Shown piece after piece: positions 33,777 to 43,410 of a DNA stretch of 64,000 nucleotides (position 1 is the stretch's first letter; the number at the start of each line of letters is the position of its first letter). Source of the DNA: Grammothele lineata (lineage: Eukaryota; Basidiomycota; Agaricomycetes; Polyporales; Polyporaceae); contig NDFF03000038.1 of assembly GCA_002150815.3 (NCBI GenBank), positions 496,001-560,000 of the forward strand. The letters are read 5' to 3'. The notes below the pieces were generated by a model that was given only the letters and a program-made list of their open reading frames with translations, was not told the DNA's origin and made no database searches. Both the position numbers and the translations under genes were made by a program.

Positions 33777-34894
33777 CTACATAGTTGTCTGTGAAACTTC
33801 GAAGTCGGTAGCGTCCTGGGCCGTCTCCCCCCGGGTCTGGCCTATGCTCTGCAGGGATCTCCACGTATTTTTGCGGGAACTCGTCAGAACACTCGGAGTG
33901 ATGATGCTGTCCTTGCAGGACTTGCAGAAAGACACCGGATCGGAGAGGGACAACTGGTACTGCTCGATGGTCCTCACCCAGGGGCGGAGCGAGGAGGGAT
34001 CGTAGCCGTGGAAGCCGTCCACGATCGCGCTCCAAAACTTCATGAGGTGCGTCCCGCACGAGTACCGGTTCTCGCATCCTTTGTTGTACGAGACGGCGGC
34101 GGTCAGCTTCTGGAGGCCTGTGGCGTTCTCCTTCGTGATCATGTCGCGCATCGCGATGCAGCGCGCGACGTCCTCTTCGGGAAGCGCGATACGCGTTTCC
34201 CCGTTGCGCATGTAGCCTTTGAATAGGTCGGGCCCGATGAACGAGCACTCTGGGCGGTGGGGATGATCGAGGGAGTGTCGGTCAGCCGAGCGAGAGCGAC
34301 GGCTTCGATGGCGTCTTGCGGCTGCGCCCGGAGGGGATGCTTGAGACGCTCCTGCCACTTTTCGTGGCGGTCGGTGTAGTACGACGTGAGAACGCCTAGA
34401 GCTTGCTGAAGAACACTTTCGATCTGATACTTATGGGATAGCCGGATGAGGGCGGAAATCTGGGCGAACTCGACTGATGACGCGGGGGGGGGTGTACGCC
34501 CGGTCTTCCGAGTCTGAATGTTAGCGTTAGGCGTAGCCACGTATGAGACACGTACTCACACGCCAGGATGTGGAAAAAGGACGGAGAGGAGATGCCTCAG
34601 ATCATGAGGCAAGTCGGAGAGCTCGAGGATAGGACAGCCGTCAATACTGGGTGCGGACGGGGGTTGGGGGAAGTCGAGCATGTCGTTAAAGACCGGGGAC
34701 TGCACGGCAAGAACCCCATGATAGACGCAAAAAGCGACCTGGCTGGCTGAGAGGAACACGTTTCCGTCGGTGAACCACACGACCGGGTCGCATTCGAGGC
34801 CGAGGTTGGCACTTGCTTTTTGATCTTCCTCGAGGCGCCGTCGCTTGAGAGGGCGCGCTGACTCGGCCTGGCTAGTGCCGCATGTGTAGTCCAT
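33777..34894 (-). pseudogene. BTB/POZ copy 4, frameshifted
   Basis: Starts at 34894; exon 1 ends at 34560 with a GT|GTGAGT donor in the same place as in copies 1-3. The BTB half is recognisable (VVWFTDGNVFLSASQVAF, YHGVLAVQSPVFNDML, FAQISALIRLSHKYQIESVL). Two defects are visible. The exon 2 frame does not follow the conserved intron phase (a run of eight C lies there). A net loss of four bases near 34250, just before the ECSF codons, switches frame. The family pattern continues in the new frame (GPDLFKGYMRNGETRIALPE to QTTM). The second break is within about 10 codons of the one in copy 3. Confidence 0.72.
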
Positions 34895-35217
34895 GTCGAG
34901 CTGGTGTGCTATGCGTCGCACGGCGATGTGCGTACCCGAAGTCTTGGCCGAAGAGGTACCGCTGTGAGCGGTTGGAACTTGGTGGTCGGCGTCGGCAAGA
35001 CGGAATGGATTCGCTCAAGCCCCTAACCTCATCGATCAAATTTACCAATTCGGGTTGGTCTGATCCGGTCCGCTTCGGCTTGAACTCCTACGCCTCCCAA
35101 ACATTTTCTCTATGAAACCATTGATTGACTAAACAGCACACAAGTCTAGTAATACATCACAAGAACCGAAGCACAAAAGCACATACACAACACCGCTCAG
35201 CTCAGCCATCAAAACCT
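34895..35217. other. short intergenic region
   Basis: Upstream of BTB copy 4 and downstream of the intact low-complexity gene; no coding signal. Confidence 0.5.
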
Positions 35218-38200
35218 TCAATCCTCGTCATCGTCGTTCGCCCACGCCGCAGCCGCCCTGTCATCGTACCGCCCCCTCTCCCCGAAGCTCTCCGTGCTCA
35301 CAGCAGACTTACGCCGTCCCTTCTTCGGAGCGCCCTCCCCCCCGTCGACGCTGTGCTTCCCGAAGAGCGCGCGCGCCTCCCCGAGCATCTTGCCCATGAA
35401 CGACGTTGGGGTCTTGGGCTCGCGCGTGGGGGAGTGGGCGGTGGGACTCTGCTGCTCCTCTGGCTGCTCGGGATCGGCGGAGGCGGATGAAGTGGGCTGC
35501 TCGCCGGGTACGGGGAAGTCTTCACGAGGGTGTAGCTCGGCGGGGTGGTAGTCCGTGTCGTATCCGGGCTGAGAACGTCGTCAGTCGCGCTCTTCCCAAG
35601 ACGGAAAGACGAAGGAGTAGGGGAGAAGAGAAGAGAGCTCACCAAGACCGGCCGACCGTCGTTCGTCCCCCCGCTCGTGCGCTTAGAGCTCGCCTGCTCA
35701 CCGTCCTCGCGCGGCTCCGCGGCAGGCGGGGCTCCAACCGTAGAAGAAGCGGCCGTGTCGCGCGGCACCTCCATCCCGCTGCTCGGCGCCCCCACTGCTT
35801 GTGCACCCTCGCCCTCCACCTCACCCGCATCCGCGCTCTTCGAAGCGGCAAACGCCCCAACGCCCGCAGTAGCAGCACCCGCCGCGAGCCCTGCAGTCCG
35901 CTCGTCGTACTTCCGCTTCTCCTCTTGCACGTCCGCGGCAGACGGGTATCGGTCCTGATCTTGAAAACGCGAGACGTCATCCATCACCATCGCCGTCGGG
36001 GAAAGGACGGCCACACCGCGCTCCCCCACACCCGCGGCAGCGACGTCGCCTCTATCCACAGACGAAGGCAACACAGCGTGCGCAGTCTCCGCGCCCTCGC
36101 CCATAGGCGTCGCAGGGACCTCTGGCACAGTCGTTAACGGCTCGCCCACTCCCAGCCCATGCCCCGTCCCCAACCCTGCCTCACCCGCCTCTATACCTTC
36201 CCCCGCGCCACGGTGCTGCTCGAAGTCGGACCCCGGAGCACGTGGGGTAGCCGTCCCGCTCGACGGCGCCGTCAGCGTTGGGGAGTCGGGGGGGATAGCG
36301 ATCGTCGAGGCGTTAGCGGCGGCCAAGTTCGAGGGCCTGCGCAGTCCCCCCTGGCCCTCCCCAGCGAGGGCGCCGAAGCCGAACGCGCCGAGGCCGGCGG
36401 AGCCTGCTGCGAGTCCGGCGGGGGGTGCTGCGTGGCGTTCTTCGACGGGGGGAACGGGGGCGGGGGCAGAGCAGAGGGCGGAGGGGGGCGCGGAAGGGAA
36501 GTCGGAGGCCATTGGAGTGGCGGCGACGTCGTCGGAATAAACAGACCCAGACGAGGCGATCGAGTGCTCGTCCGCGCTGGGAGAGACGGCTGCGCGGGAG
36601 GCGGCCTGGCGTTGTAGGATGAGAGCGGTCAGACCCGCGCCTGCCGCGGTTCCGGTGCCAGCGGCGAGGAAGGCCTTGGAGTCGGAGGAGTCGTCGTGCT
36701 CGTCGCGGTCGGTGATGGGAGCCGGGGAAGACGCGTCGATGTCGATATCGTTACTGAGCTTCGTAGTAGGCGGCTCCGACCCGAAGGGTAGGACCGAGGG
36801 CGCGAGCGCGGGCGCGGGGGAAGCAGGGGACGCGGCGACGGGCCTAGACGCCACGTCTGGGCCGAACGCAGCCAGGGCGGGCGCGGGAGTGTGGGTGGAT
36901 GCAGGGACGGGGGCTTGTGTCGACGATGCGTAGGGAGCAACGGGGGGGCCGGAGGAGGCGTAGTCGTCTTTATCTTTCAGCTCGTGAACGGCAAGCGCGC
37001 CGACGCCTGCTGCTCCGGCTCCGGCGGCGGCGGGAAGACCAAGCCCAGCAGCGGACTGGGTCGGGCCCTGCAGCGAATCCACGGCCAACGTCTCCTGCAT
37101 CTCCTTCGCGTCCGTGGGCGGGGCGTAGTCTTCCCTTTCTCCTTCCCCTTCAGTCTGAGTGTCCCGGGGAGCAGAGGCGGGAGCAGACGAAACGTCATCG
37201 TCCCCGAACTCGTGAGCAGCGAGCGCGCCTACACCTCCGCCCACCACCCCAGCGGCGAGCCCGAGCCCGAGCCCTGCAGTTCCCGAACGACCTTCGTCCC
37301 CGACGCTCGAAGTGTCCGTCGGAGCCGAGTCCGGCGTCTCGGTCTCATCTACAGTCAACGTGTCTTGCAACGCCTTCGCGTCCGAAGGCGGGGAAAACCC
37401 TTCCCCTTCTCCTTCCACCAGGCCTGGAGTCTGAGAGTCCTCGGAGCCCGGAGCAGGGGCGCCGGCGTTGGCAGCAGCGAGCCCGGCGCCAGTGGGCGTA
37501 AAGTCGTCTGCGGTGCGCGTGAGAGGGGTGGTGAAAGGGGCGTCCTTGCCGCCGTCCTCGTCGTGACGTCCAGCGAGGACAGCCCCACCACCAGCGCCAG
37601 CAGCGGCGAGCCCCATACCAGTAACAGCGCGCGTATCGACGTCCGTCCGCGCGTTCAAGGCGGGCTCGCCCTTATCCGTATTGCCAGACGCGTCACCCTT
37701 GGGCGAGCCTGGACTAGAGCCTGAGCGACGCCGGAGAGTGAGCACGAAGCGCGAGAAGACAGACGGGCGGCGCGCGCCTTTGTCGGTCCCCGCTCCAGCC
37801 CCAGTCATGGTGGGCTCTCCCTGCTCTGCCGTCGCCGTCTCCCTCGCAGCACCCATGCCCGAGTCGGGGCCGGCAGGAGCCTCCTTAACAGCATACACCC
37901 CGCCCACAGCCGCAGCGAGTGCGACCGAGCCCGCCGCCGTCGCGTACTTCCCCGTGTTCGTGTTCGCGTTCGTCCTCGCGTCAGAGGGGGGGGAGGGGGA
38001 GGAAGAGCGCTCGTCAGGAAGCCGCGCGACACCCGACTCGCCCCTCGGTCCGGGGAGCGCGCCTATACCTCCAACGGGCCCGGGGGAGGTGGTAGGGGTG
38101 CCGCCGTGTTCGGTGCTGGGGAGGGAGAGGGCGTGGGGGGTGTCGTTGGGGGATGCGAGGGCTGCTGAGGCTGCAAGGGACGGGGGATGGGCGTGAGTGG

Positions 38201-38713
38201 GAGTGGAAAGAAGTATGGGATAGGAGGGGACGTACGGGTGTAAGACGAGACGCGGCCCGCGACGCCCAGGGGGAGGTATCCGGCTGCGAGGGCGGTGGCG
38301 GACTGGACGAGCGTGCCCGTCGCGGGGGGTGCGCCGAGGGCGGAGAAGGTCCGCGCACTGCCTGGGTCTTCGTCGTGCGGGGTGTCGGGGTACGCCCCCG
38401 GAATGTCGGAGGCTGAGGCCGAGGGGGCGGCGACGAACGTCGAGGCTGAGGAAGGTGCGACGAGCTTGGGGTCGAAGGGGCCCTTCTGGGCGTCGCTCGC
38501 GGCCGAGAGGGAGAGGTCGCCGACTTGAGGGTGGGCGGCTAGCCCGCCGTCGGTGCCGGTAGTGCTAGGGCGGGAGGTTTCGGGAGCATCGGCGAGAGAG
38601 CCCGGAGCGTTCGCTGAGAGGCCAAAGACAGTGTCGACAGTGCGTCTGGCCCACTCGCGAACTGGAGTGCCTGATCCTGAGTTGGTGCGCTGAGGGAGCT
38701 CGGCGGTCGTCAT
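35218..38713 (-). CDS. large low-complexity Gly/Ala-repeat protein (family L, member 1)
   Basis: Three exons, 38713-38236, 38170-35643 and 35568-35218, give 1118 aa. I do not recognise the family. Blocks in order are: VREWARRTVDTVFG; AASDAQKGPFDP; IPGAYPDTP; a possible amphipathic helix ending GVAGRVSSYT at a phase-1 intron; GIGALPGPRGESGVARLPDE; then about 800 disordered residues. That part repeats a Gly/Ala zipper (for example AGLGLGLAAGVVGGGVGALA, followed by AHE) and a (Y/F)xPPxDAKxxQxTL motif. After the last intron come PGYDTDYHPAELHPREDF and FMGKMLGEARALFGKHS. Members 2 and 3 share the ends and the first intron. The closing motif resembles CsbD-like stress peptides only faintly. Gly/Ala zippers can insert in membranes or self-assemble (inference). 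Confidence 0.75.
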
Positions 38714-38755
38714 GATGGAAATCTGTGCGGAGGACGAACAGGCTGGGAGGGGCGG

Positions 38756-38761
38756 TATATA
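38756..38761 (-). promoter_or_regulatory. TATA box (TATATA)
   Basis: 43 bp upstream of the ATG of low-complexity family member 1. Members 2 and 3 also have a TATA-type hexamer at a similar place, suggesting shared, inducible regulation. Confidence 0.5.
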
Positions 38762-39223
38762 GTGCTGGCGAGAGAGCGAGCCCCTCTAGGGCGGGCATGA
38801 TGCTATGTGACGTCAAGAGGGGAGGATGTAGCTTAGGGGCTGAGGCGGAAGGCGAGGGCTCAAGGGGCCGCAGCCGCTCTCCATTCGTGTGCGATCGAGA
38901 CTGAGAGGAGGAGCACTGTGGGAAGAGAAAGAAACTGTGCACGTGTGCGTCGACTTCTGATAGTACGCCATGTCGGGTGCCCTGCGTAGTGGGCTACGAG
39001 TACGCATGAGGAGACGAGGCAGATGGACGAGCGGAAGGAAAGAGCCCCGGGTCGTCGGCGCTTGTCTCGGATCTGAGTGACATGCTGTCACGGTCACGTG
39101 CCGCATAACGGGACGCGACGGTGTTGGTCGCGCCCCGCCGTCTCCCGCCCTCCGCCCAGCGCCGTCGCTGACGACCTTCCTCGCCCCGTCCTCTCACGTT
39201 ACCGCTCTCCCCGCTTCCCTCCA

Positions 39224-40205
39224 ATGACACACGTCCTACGAGTGCCAAAGCTGGACCTGGGGTCGATCCTGGCGCAGCAGAACCCGCAGATCGACCTCCG
39301 GCTAGACGCCTACGACGCCTCGACCCGCAACTTCCTCGCCGCCGTCTCCGCCTACACCCAGCGCGCCGTCTCTGAGATCACGAACCGCAAGAACGCGTTC
39401 CAGGCGGACAAGAAGCGCGCGCTCGAGAAGGCGCAGAACGTACAGGCTGAGACGGAGCAGTGCAAGTTGAGGGAGATCGAGTTGATTGCTGGTAAGTTTC
39501 CCTTTTGAGTGGGTTTGGTGGGAAAGGGTGTGCTGAGTGGGTTGGGGGACGCGAATGTAGTGCTGGAGAAGGAGCAGGAGGAGAAGAAGGAGGCCGAGGC
39601 TACCGTCGCTACTTTCAAGAGGCAGCTCGCGTCCATCAAGGACAAGGCCGCCTCCCTTGACGTCGAGATCGAGCAGCACCGGCTCGTCGCTGCCAACCTC
39701 ATGCGCGGTTCGTATCCCCCTTCTCTTCTATCCGTCTCCCCTGGCAGCTGACATCCTCTCCTTCCCCGTCCCCTCCCACTGCCCCTCCGCCAGAGCGCAA
39801 ACGCGAACAATCCATCCTCACAGCACACGCCTCCCGCACCGTCCCCGAAGTCACCGCATGCGAGGACCTCCTCAAGTGCTGGATGGAAGGCATCGACCGC
39901 GACAAGATCCTCGTCCGCTTCACCCACCTCGACCCCGCCGATCCCGCACGCGAGTTCAGCCTCGTCCTCGACGTCTCTGATCGCGTTTACAGAGGTGCGT
40001 CTCTCCTCCTTTTACTTTGCATTGTGATGCGGGCGGGGCGCGAGATGCTGACGAACCCGCCGGGTGATCTGCAGTGCCGACGACGACGCCGTTCCTGCCC
40101 ACCCTCCCGATCCTCCTCGACGAGCTCAACGAGTCCCGCGACGTCTACCGCTTCGTCCGCCGCGTCAGGGAGGCGTTCAAGGAGCTCGCTGTCCAGGGCA
40201 GGTGA
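39224..40205 (+). CDS. SPC25: kinetochore protein Spc25
   Basis: Four exons, 39224-39491, 39561-39707, 39794-39994 and 40075-40205, give 248 aa. The N-terminal two thirds form a coiled coil (residues about 30-140, rich in E, K, Q and A: ALEKAQNVQAETEQCKLREI, VLEKEQEEKKEAEATVATFK). The C-terminal globular domain carries the Spc25 pattern: DKILVRFTHLDPADPAREFS, LVLDVSDRVYRV and LPILLDELNESRDVYRFVRR. Spc25 pairs with Spc24 in the Ndc80 complex, which links centromeres to microtubules. The start fits the usual family length. It is transcribed away from the low-complexity gene; about 510 bp separate the two ATGs. Confidence 0.92.
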
Positions 40206-40585
40206 GGCGGTCGCAGAGGTTGGCGGGAGACTGGGGGTTCTGGATCTGTTGTATGTATGATATCGCTGGTTTCGTCTTGTATCTGTAGCATATACCCCCT
40301 TGTTAGTGCACCCGGACTGACTCAATCTCTACTATGTTGCTTATCCTCGACGTTGGCGGCTGCTTATCACCGCGGACGGCGGGCGCCGAGGCTTGACGGT
40401 GCCTTTGCCCTCCTATGGCAGCTGTGCCGCGCCACTAGTCCGAGATAAACTGTGTACTGACTGCAGAGTGTAGATAGCAGCGGCGCGTTATCGCTCGCGC
40501 CATATAAACTCCAGAATGCGTTCTCCAGTGTCGCTCGCGTCCCGCGGACCTCCTTCCTCAGAGTCACAACAAAAACGCCGTCGCG
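40206..40585. other. short intergenic region
   Basis: 380 bp containing the SPC25 3' UTR and the promoter of the ureohydrolase gene; a CATATAAAC element lies about 85 bp before the next ATG. Confidence 0.5.
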
Positions 40586-42671
40586 ATGGCCCCCTCCCTC
40601 TCCCTCTCCCCGCGCCTCGCAGCCCTCCTCCTCCTCCTTCCTCACGCCCTCTCCTCTGCCTCCTCCTCCTCCTTCCCCCACCCCCAACCTCTATCCCCCC
40701 CAGCCCTCGCCTCAACCAACTTCACCGCCCTCTTCGCCCAGCCCCCCGGCTCCTCCCTCCCTGGCCCTCACGTAGAGGTGTGGCCGAGCGAAGGGTGGCC
40801 GGGGCTCACGACGTTCGCTCATGCACCCCCCAGGAGGTGTTTTGGGGAAGATCAAGGAGAGTTCGACGTTGCGGTGCTCGGGGCGCCGTTTGATACTGCG
40901 ACGAGTTTTAGGCCGGGGTGGGTTCTCTGTTTCTTTGTCTCTGTCTCTTCCGTCTTCGCGCGCTGTGTCGGGGGAACGCGCACGAACTCGGAACGGGCGA
41001 GAGATCGCTGACCATGCGCGCATACGCACAAACAGGGCGCGTTTCGGCCCGAACGGGATCCGCCAAGGCTCGCGCAGGATCGACCTCGGCCTCATCAACG
41101 TCGCGGCACAGGTGCGCGTGAGCGACCACCTCGCAGTTGTCGATTGTGGGGACGTCCGTGCGTTCTCTTTCCCTTCCCCTCCCTTCTCTCTGTCTCTTCC
41201 TTTTTTGGTGAAGGGAGTTAAGAGAGGGCCAGGCTGACGAAGAGGCACAGCGATGGTCCTCACAGACAACACCGTCGCCCTCCGGCAGCTCGAGCTCGCC
41301 AACGCCGCGCTCCTCCAGCGCCCCGCCGCGCGCTCTTCCTTCTCTTCCTCCGCCGACTCTGACTCTCTCAGGGGCGAGGGGGGAGAAGGGAAAAAGAGCG
41401 ACAGTAAGAGCATCGCGAAGGACGGCAAGTTCCACCCGCGCGTGCTCACCCTGGGCGGCGACCACACCATCACGCTCCCGCTCCTCCGCGGGGTCGCGGG
41501 GGTGTACGGGCCTGTGAGCGTGGTTCATTTTGATAGCCATTTGGGTGCGTCTCTCTCCCTTCCTCTCCTCCTTCCCTTACCCCTCCCTACTCGCCCCTTC
41601 CCGCGACCTGCGCTGTGCGCGCGGAAAGCTGACGGTTGTGTATGGGACGGGGCGGGACACGAACAGACACGAGCCGTCCCCGCCGCATGCCCGGGGGCCC
41701 GTGGCTCCCCGGGGAAGAGCAGCCGGTCGGGCACGGGAGCTACTTCTACTACGCCCACAAGGAGGGCCTCCTCGCGCCGAACACTGCGAACATCGTGCGC
41801 CCCCCCCTCCCCTCCCCCCCCCCGTCTTCCCCTCTTCTTCGCCTTTTTCGTGAATGCAGCCTGAGGGAGACACCGCTGACGGCTCGAACGCGCCACGCAG
41901 CACGTAGGCATCCGCGGGGCGATCGACGGCTGGGACAAGTACGAAGACGACACCGAGTTCGGGTTCGTGCGCTCCTTCGCGTGGGAGGCGGAGGATATTG
42001 GGTGGAAGGGGATCGTGAAGAAGATCAGGGAGACTGTGGGGGAGAACCCGGTTTATAGTGAGTTCTTGCTCTCGCTGGGGATGTGAGGGGGGAGATGGGG
42101 TGCTGATGATATGGGGCGAAGTTACGCTGGATATCGACGTGATCGACCCGGGAGCGGCGCCTGCGTGAGTGGTGTTTTGTTTGTTCAGAGGATGGGCGCG
42201 GTAGCTGACTTGCGAACATACGTAGGACTGGAACGTGAGTATCCCTACCCACCGCGAGCCAGTGTGCTCTTTCTCACTTTCTCAACCCGGATAGCCCCGA
42301 GATCGGCGGGTTCACGACCAGAGTAAGCACCCATTCCGTATACCCAAGCTTCCTCGGATGAACCCTGACCAATACCCGTGCTCATGCTCCAACTCACAGG
42401 AAATCAAGAAGATCCTCCAAGGCCTCTCGGGTCTCAAAGTCGTCGGCGCGGACATCGTCGAGGTCGCGCCCGACTACGACTCGCAAGGTACGTCCCTCCC
42501 TGCCCCGCGCGATTTGCTGCTCCGACGCCCCTTCTGACTCACTCGCCCGCTCATCTGCTCGCTCGTTGACGCACTGTCCGCGCGGGAGCAGACGAGATCA
42601 CCTCGATCGCCGCGGCCAACATCGGCTGGGAGCTGCTCGCGCTCATGGCGAAGACGCCGCTCGTCGCGTGA
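40586..42671 (+). CDS. agmatinase-like ureohydrolase with signal peptide
   Basis: Ten exons, 40586-40917, 41036-41157, 41251-41544, 41667-41794, 41901-42057, 42122-42164, 42226-42234, 42295-42322, 42400-42487 and 42592-42671, give 426 aa; all phases agree. Exon 7 has only nine bases. The manganese-site motifs of the arginase/agmatinase fold are present: LGGDHTITLP, VVHFDSHLD (split by an intron before the last D) and TLDIDVIDPGAAPATGTPEI. The substrate-end block KVVGADIVEVAPDYDSQDE fits agmatinase rather than arginase. A hydrophobic N-terminus (LAALLLLLPHALSSASS) predicts secretion, as in some fungal agmatinase paralogues. It would release urea and putrescine from agmatine or act on a related guanidino substrate. 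Ser-rich low-complexity tracts interrupt the domain before the HPRVLTLGG block. Confidence 0.9.
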
Positions 42672-43038
42672 GCTTCGCGGATGCGTCGTGGAGGGCGGAC
42701 TTGGGTTCGGCGTGGAGGGCTCCGAGGGCATGGTGTGCAACTTGAACCTCGGAGGCCGGGGGGCATTGACGTACAGTGCGCACCGTGAAGACATAGTGAA
42801 GAGCCACGGTGATGGAAAGATACATTACTAGGTATAACTAGGAGAATGTGTTTGTGGTGACGCCGTATAAAATCGCAACTTCGGCGTCCCCATTTTTACG
42901 TGTTATGTGCCGCCAGCTCCGACTTGACGAGTCTGTGAGAGACAAACTTGAGTCGCGATTCCTCCAGTCGGAGTCAGTGCGGCCTGCTACGCACAATCTG
43001 TAAATGGTTATATAATTTGACTGATAGGTGTCTAATAC
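42672..43038. other. intergenic before the tRNA
   Basis: No gene seen; 3' UTR of the ureohydrolase plus tRNA 5' flank. Confidence 0.5.
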
Positions 43039-43110
43039 AGCAACTTGACGCAGTGGAAGCGTGCAGGGCTCATAACCCTGAAGTCCCTGGATCGAAACCA
43101 GGAGTTGCTA
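43039..43110 (+). tRNA. initiator tRNA-Met (CAT)
   Basis: A 72 nt cloverleaf: acceptor stem AGCAACT pairs with AGTTGCT, discriminator A. The anticodon loop CTCATAA sits on a stem with three G-C pairs (GGG/CCC). The T-arm is CCTGG-ATCGAAA-CCAGG. An A1-U72 end pair, the GGG/CCC anticodon stem and the ATCGAAA loop in place of TTCRA are the hallmarks of the eukaryotic initiator, not the elongator. There is no intron. The D-arm and T-arm contain the usual internal A and B boxes. Confidence 0.95.
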
Positions 43111-43130
43111 TATGATTCCAATATAGATAG

Positions 43131-43136
43131 TTTTTT
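43131..43136 (+). terminator. RNA polymerase III terminator (T6)
   Basis: A run of six T starting 20 bp after the tRNA end, the normal Pol III stop signal. Confidence 0.75.
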
Positions 43137-43410
43137 ATCCCTCGCTTGGATAAGATATATGTCTGCATCGAGCGGCGGTTCGATGCACTGTCATTGTGCA
43201 TATGTAAAAGCCCACACTGACGCTCCGGGAGTAGATCGCAAGTGCGCGATGATATTCCGCGTCATAGATGACTAGAAGTACAGAGCGGATATTACGCCAA
43301 GAACTAAGGTATCCTCATCCAGTGTCCGCGGGCTGAGACCTACGCAAACGCAACGCAACATATCGTACACCTCCACCTTTTCCTTCAGAACTCACACCCG
43401 TTCAAGGGAC
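43137..43410. other. intergenic
   Basis: No coding signal between the tRNA and the end of the next minus-strand gene. Confidence 0.5.

Noticed and set aside
36891..37724. Long plus-strand frames opposite the low-complexity gene
   Set aside because: Shadow frames produced by GC-rich repeats; no independent evidence.
35298..37907. The 869-codon frame as the whole gene
   Set aside because: Its last ~80 codons run through an intron and out of frame; splicing at 35643/35568 restores the C-terminal blocks shared with member 2 and gives a stop at 35218.
41112..41157. A GTGCGC donor in the ureohydrolase at 41112
   Set aside because: Reading through gives the expected VVDCGDV block; splicing there would lose it.
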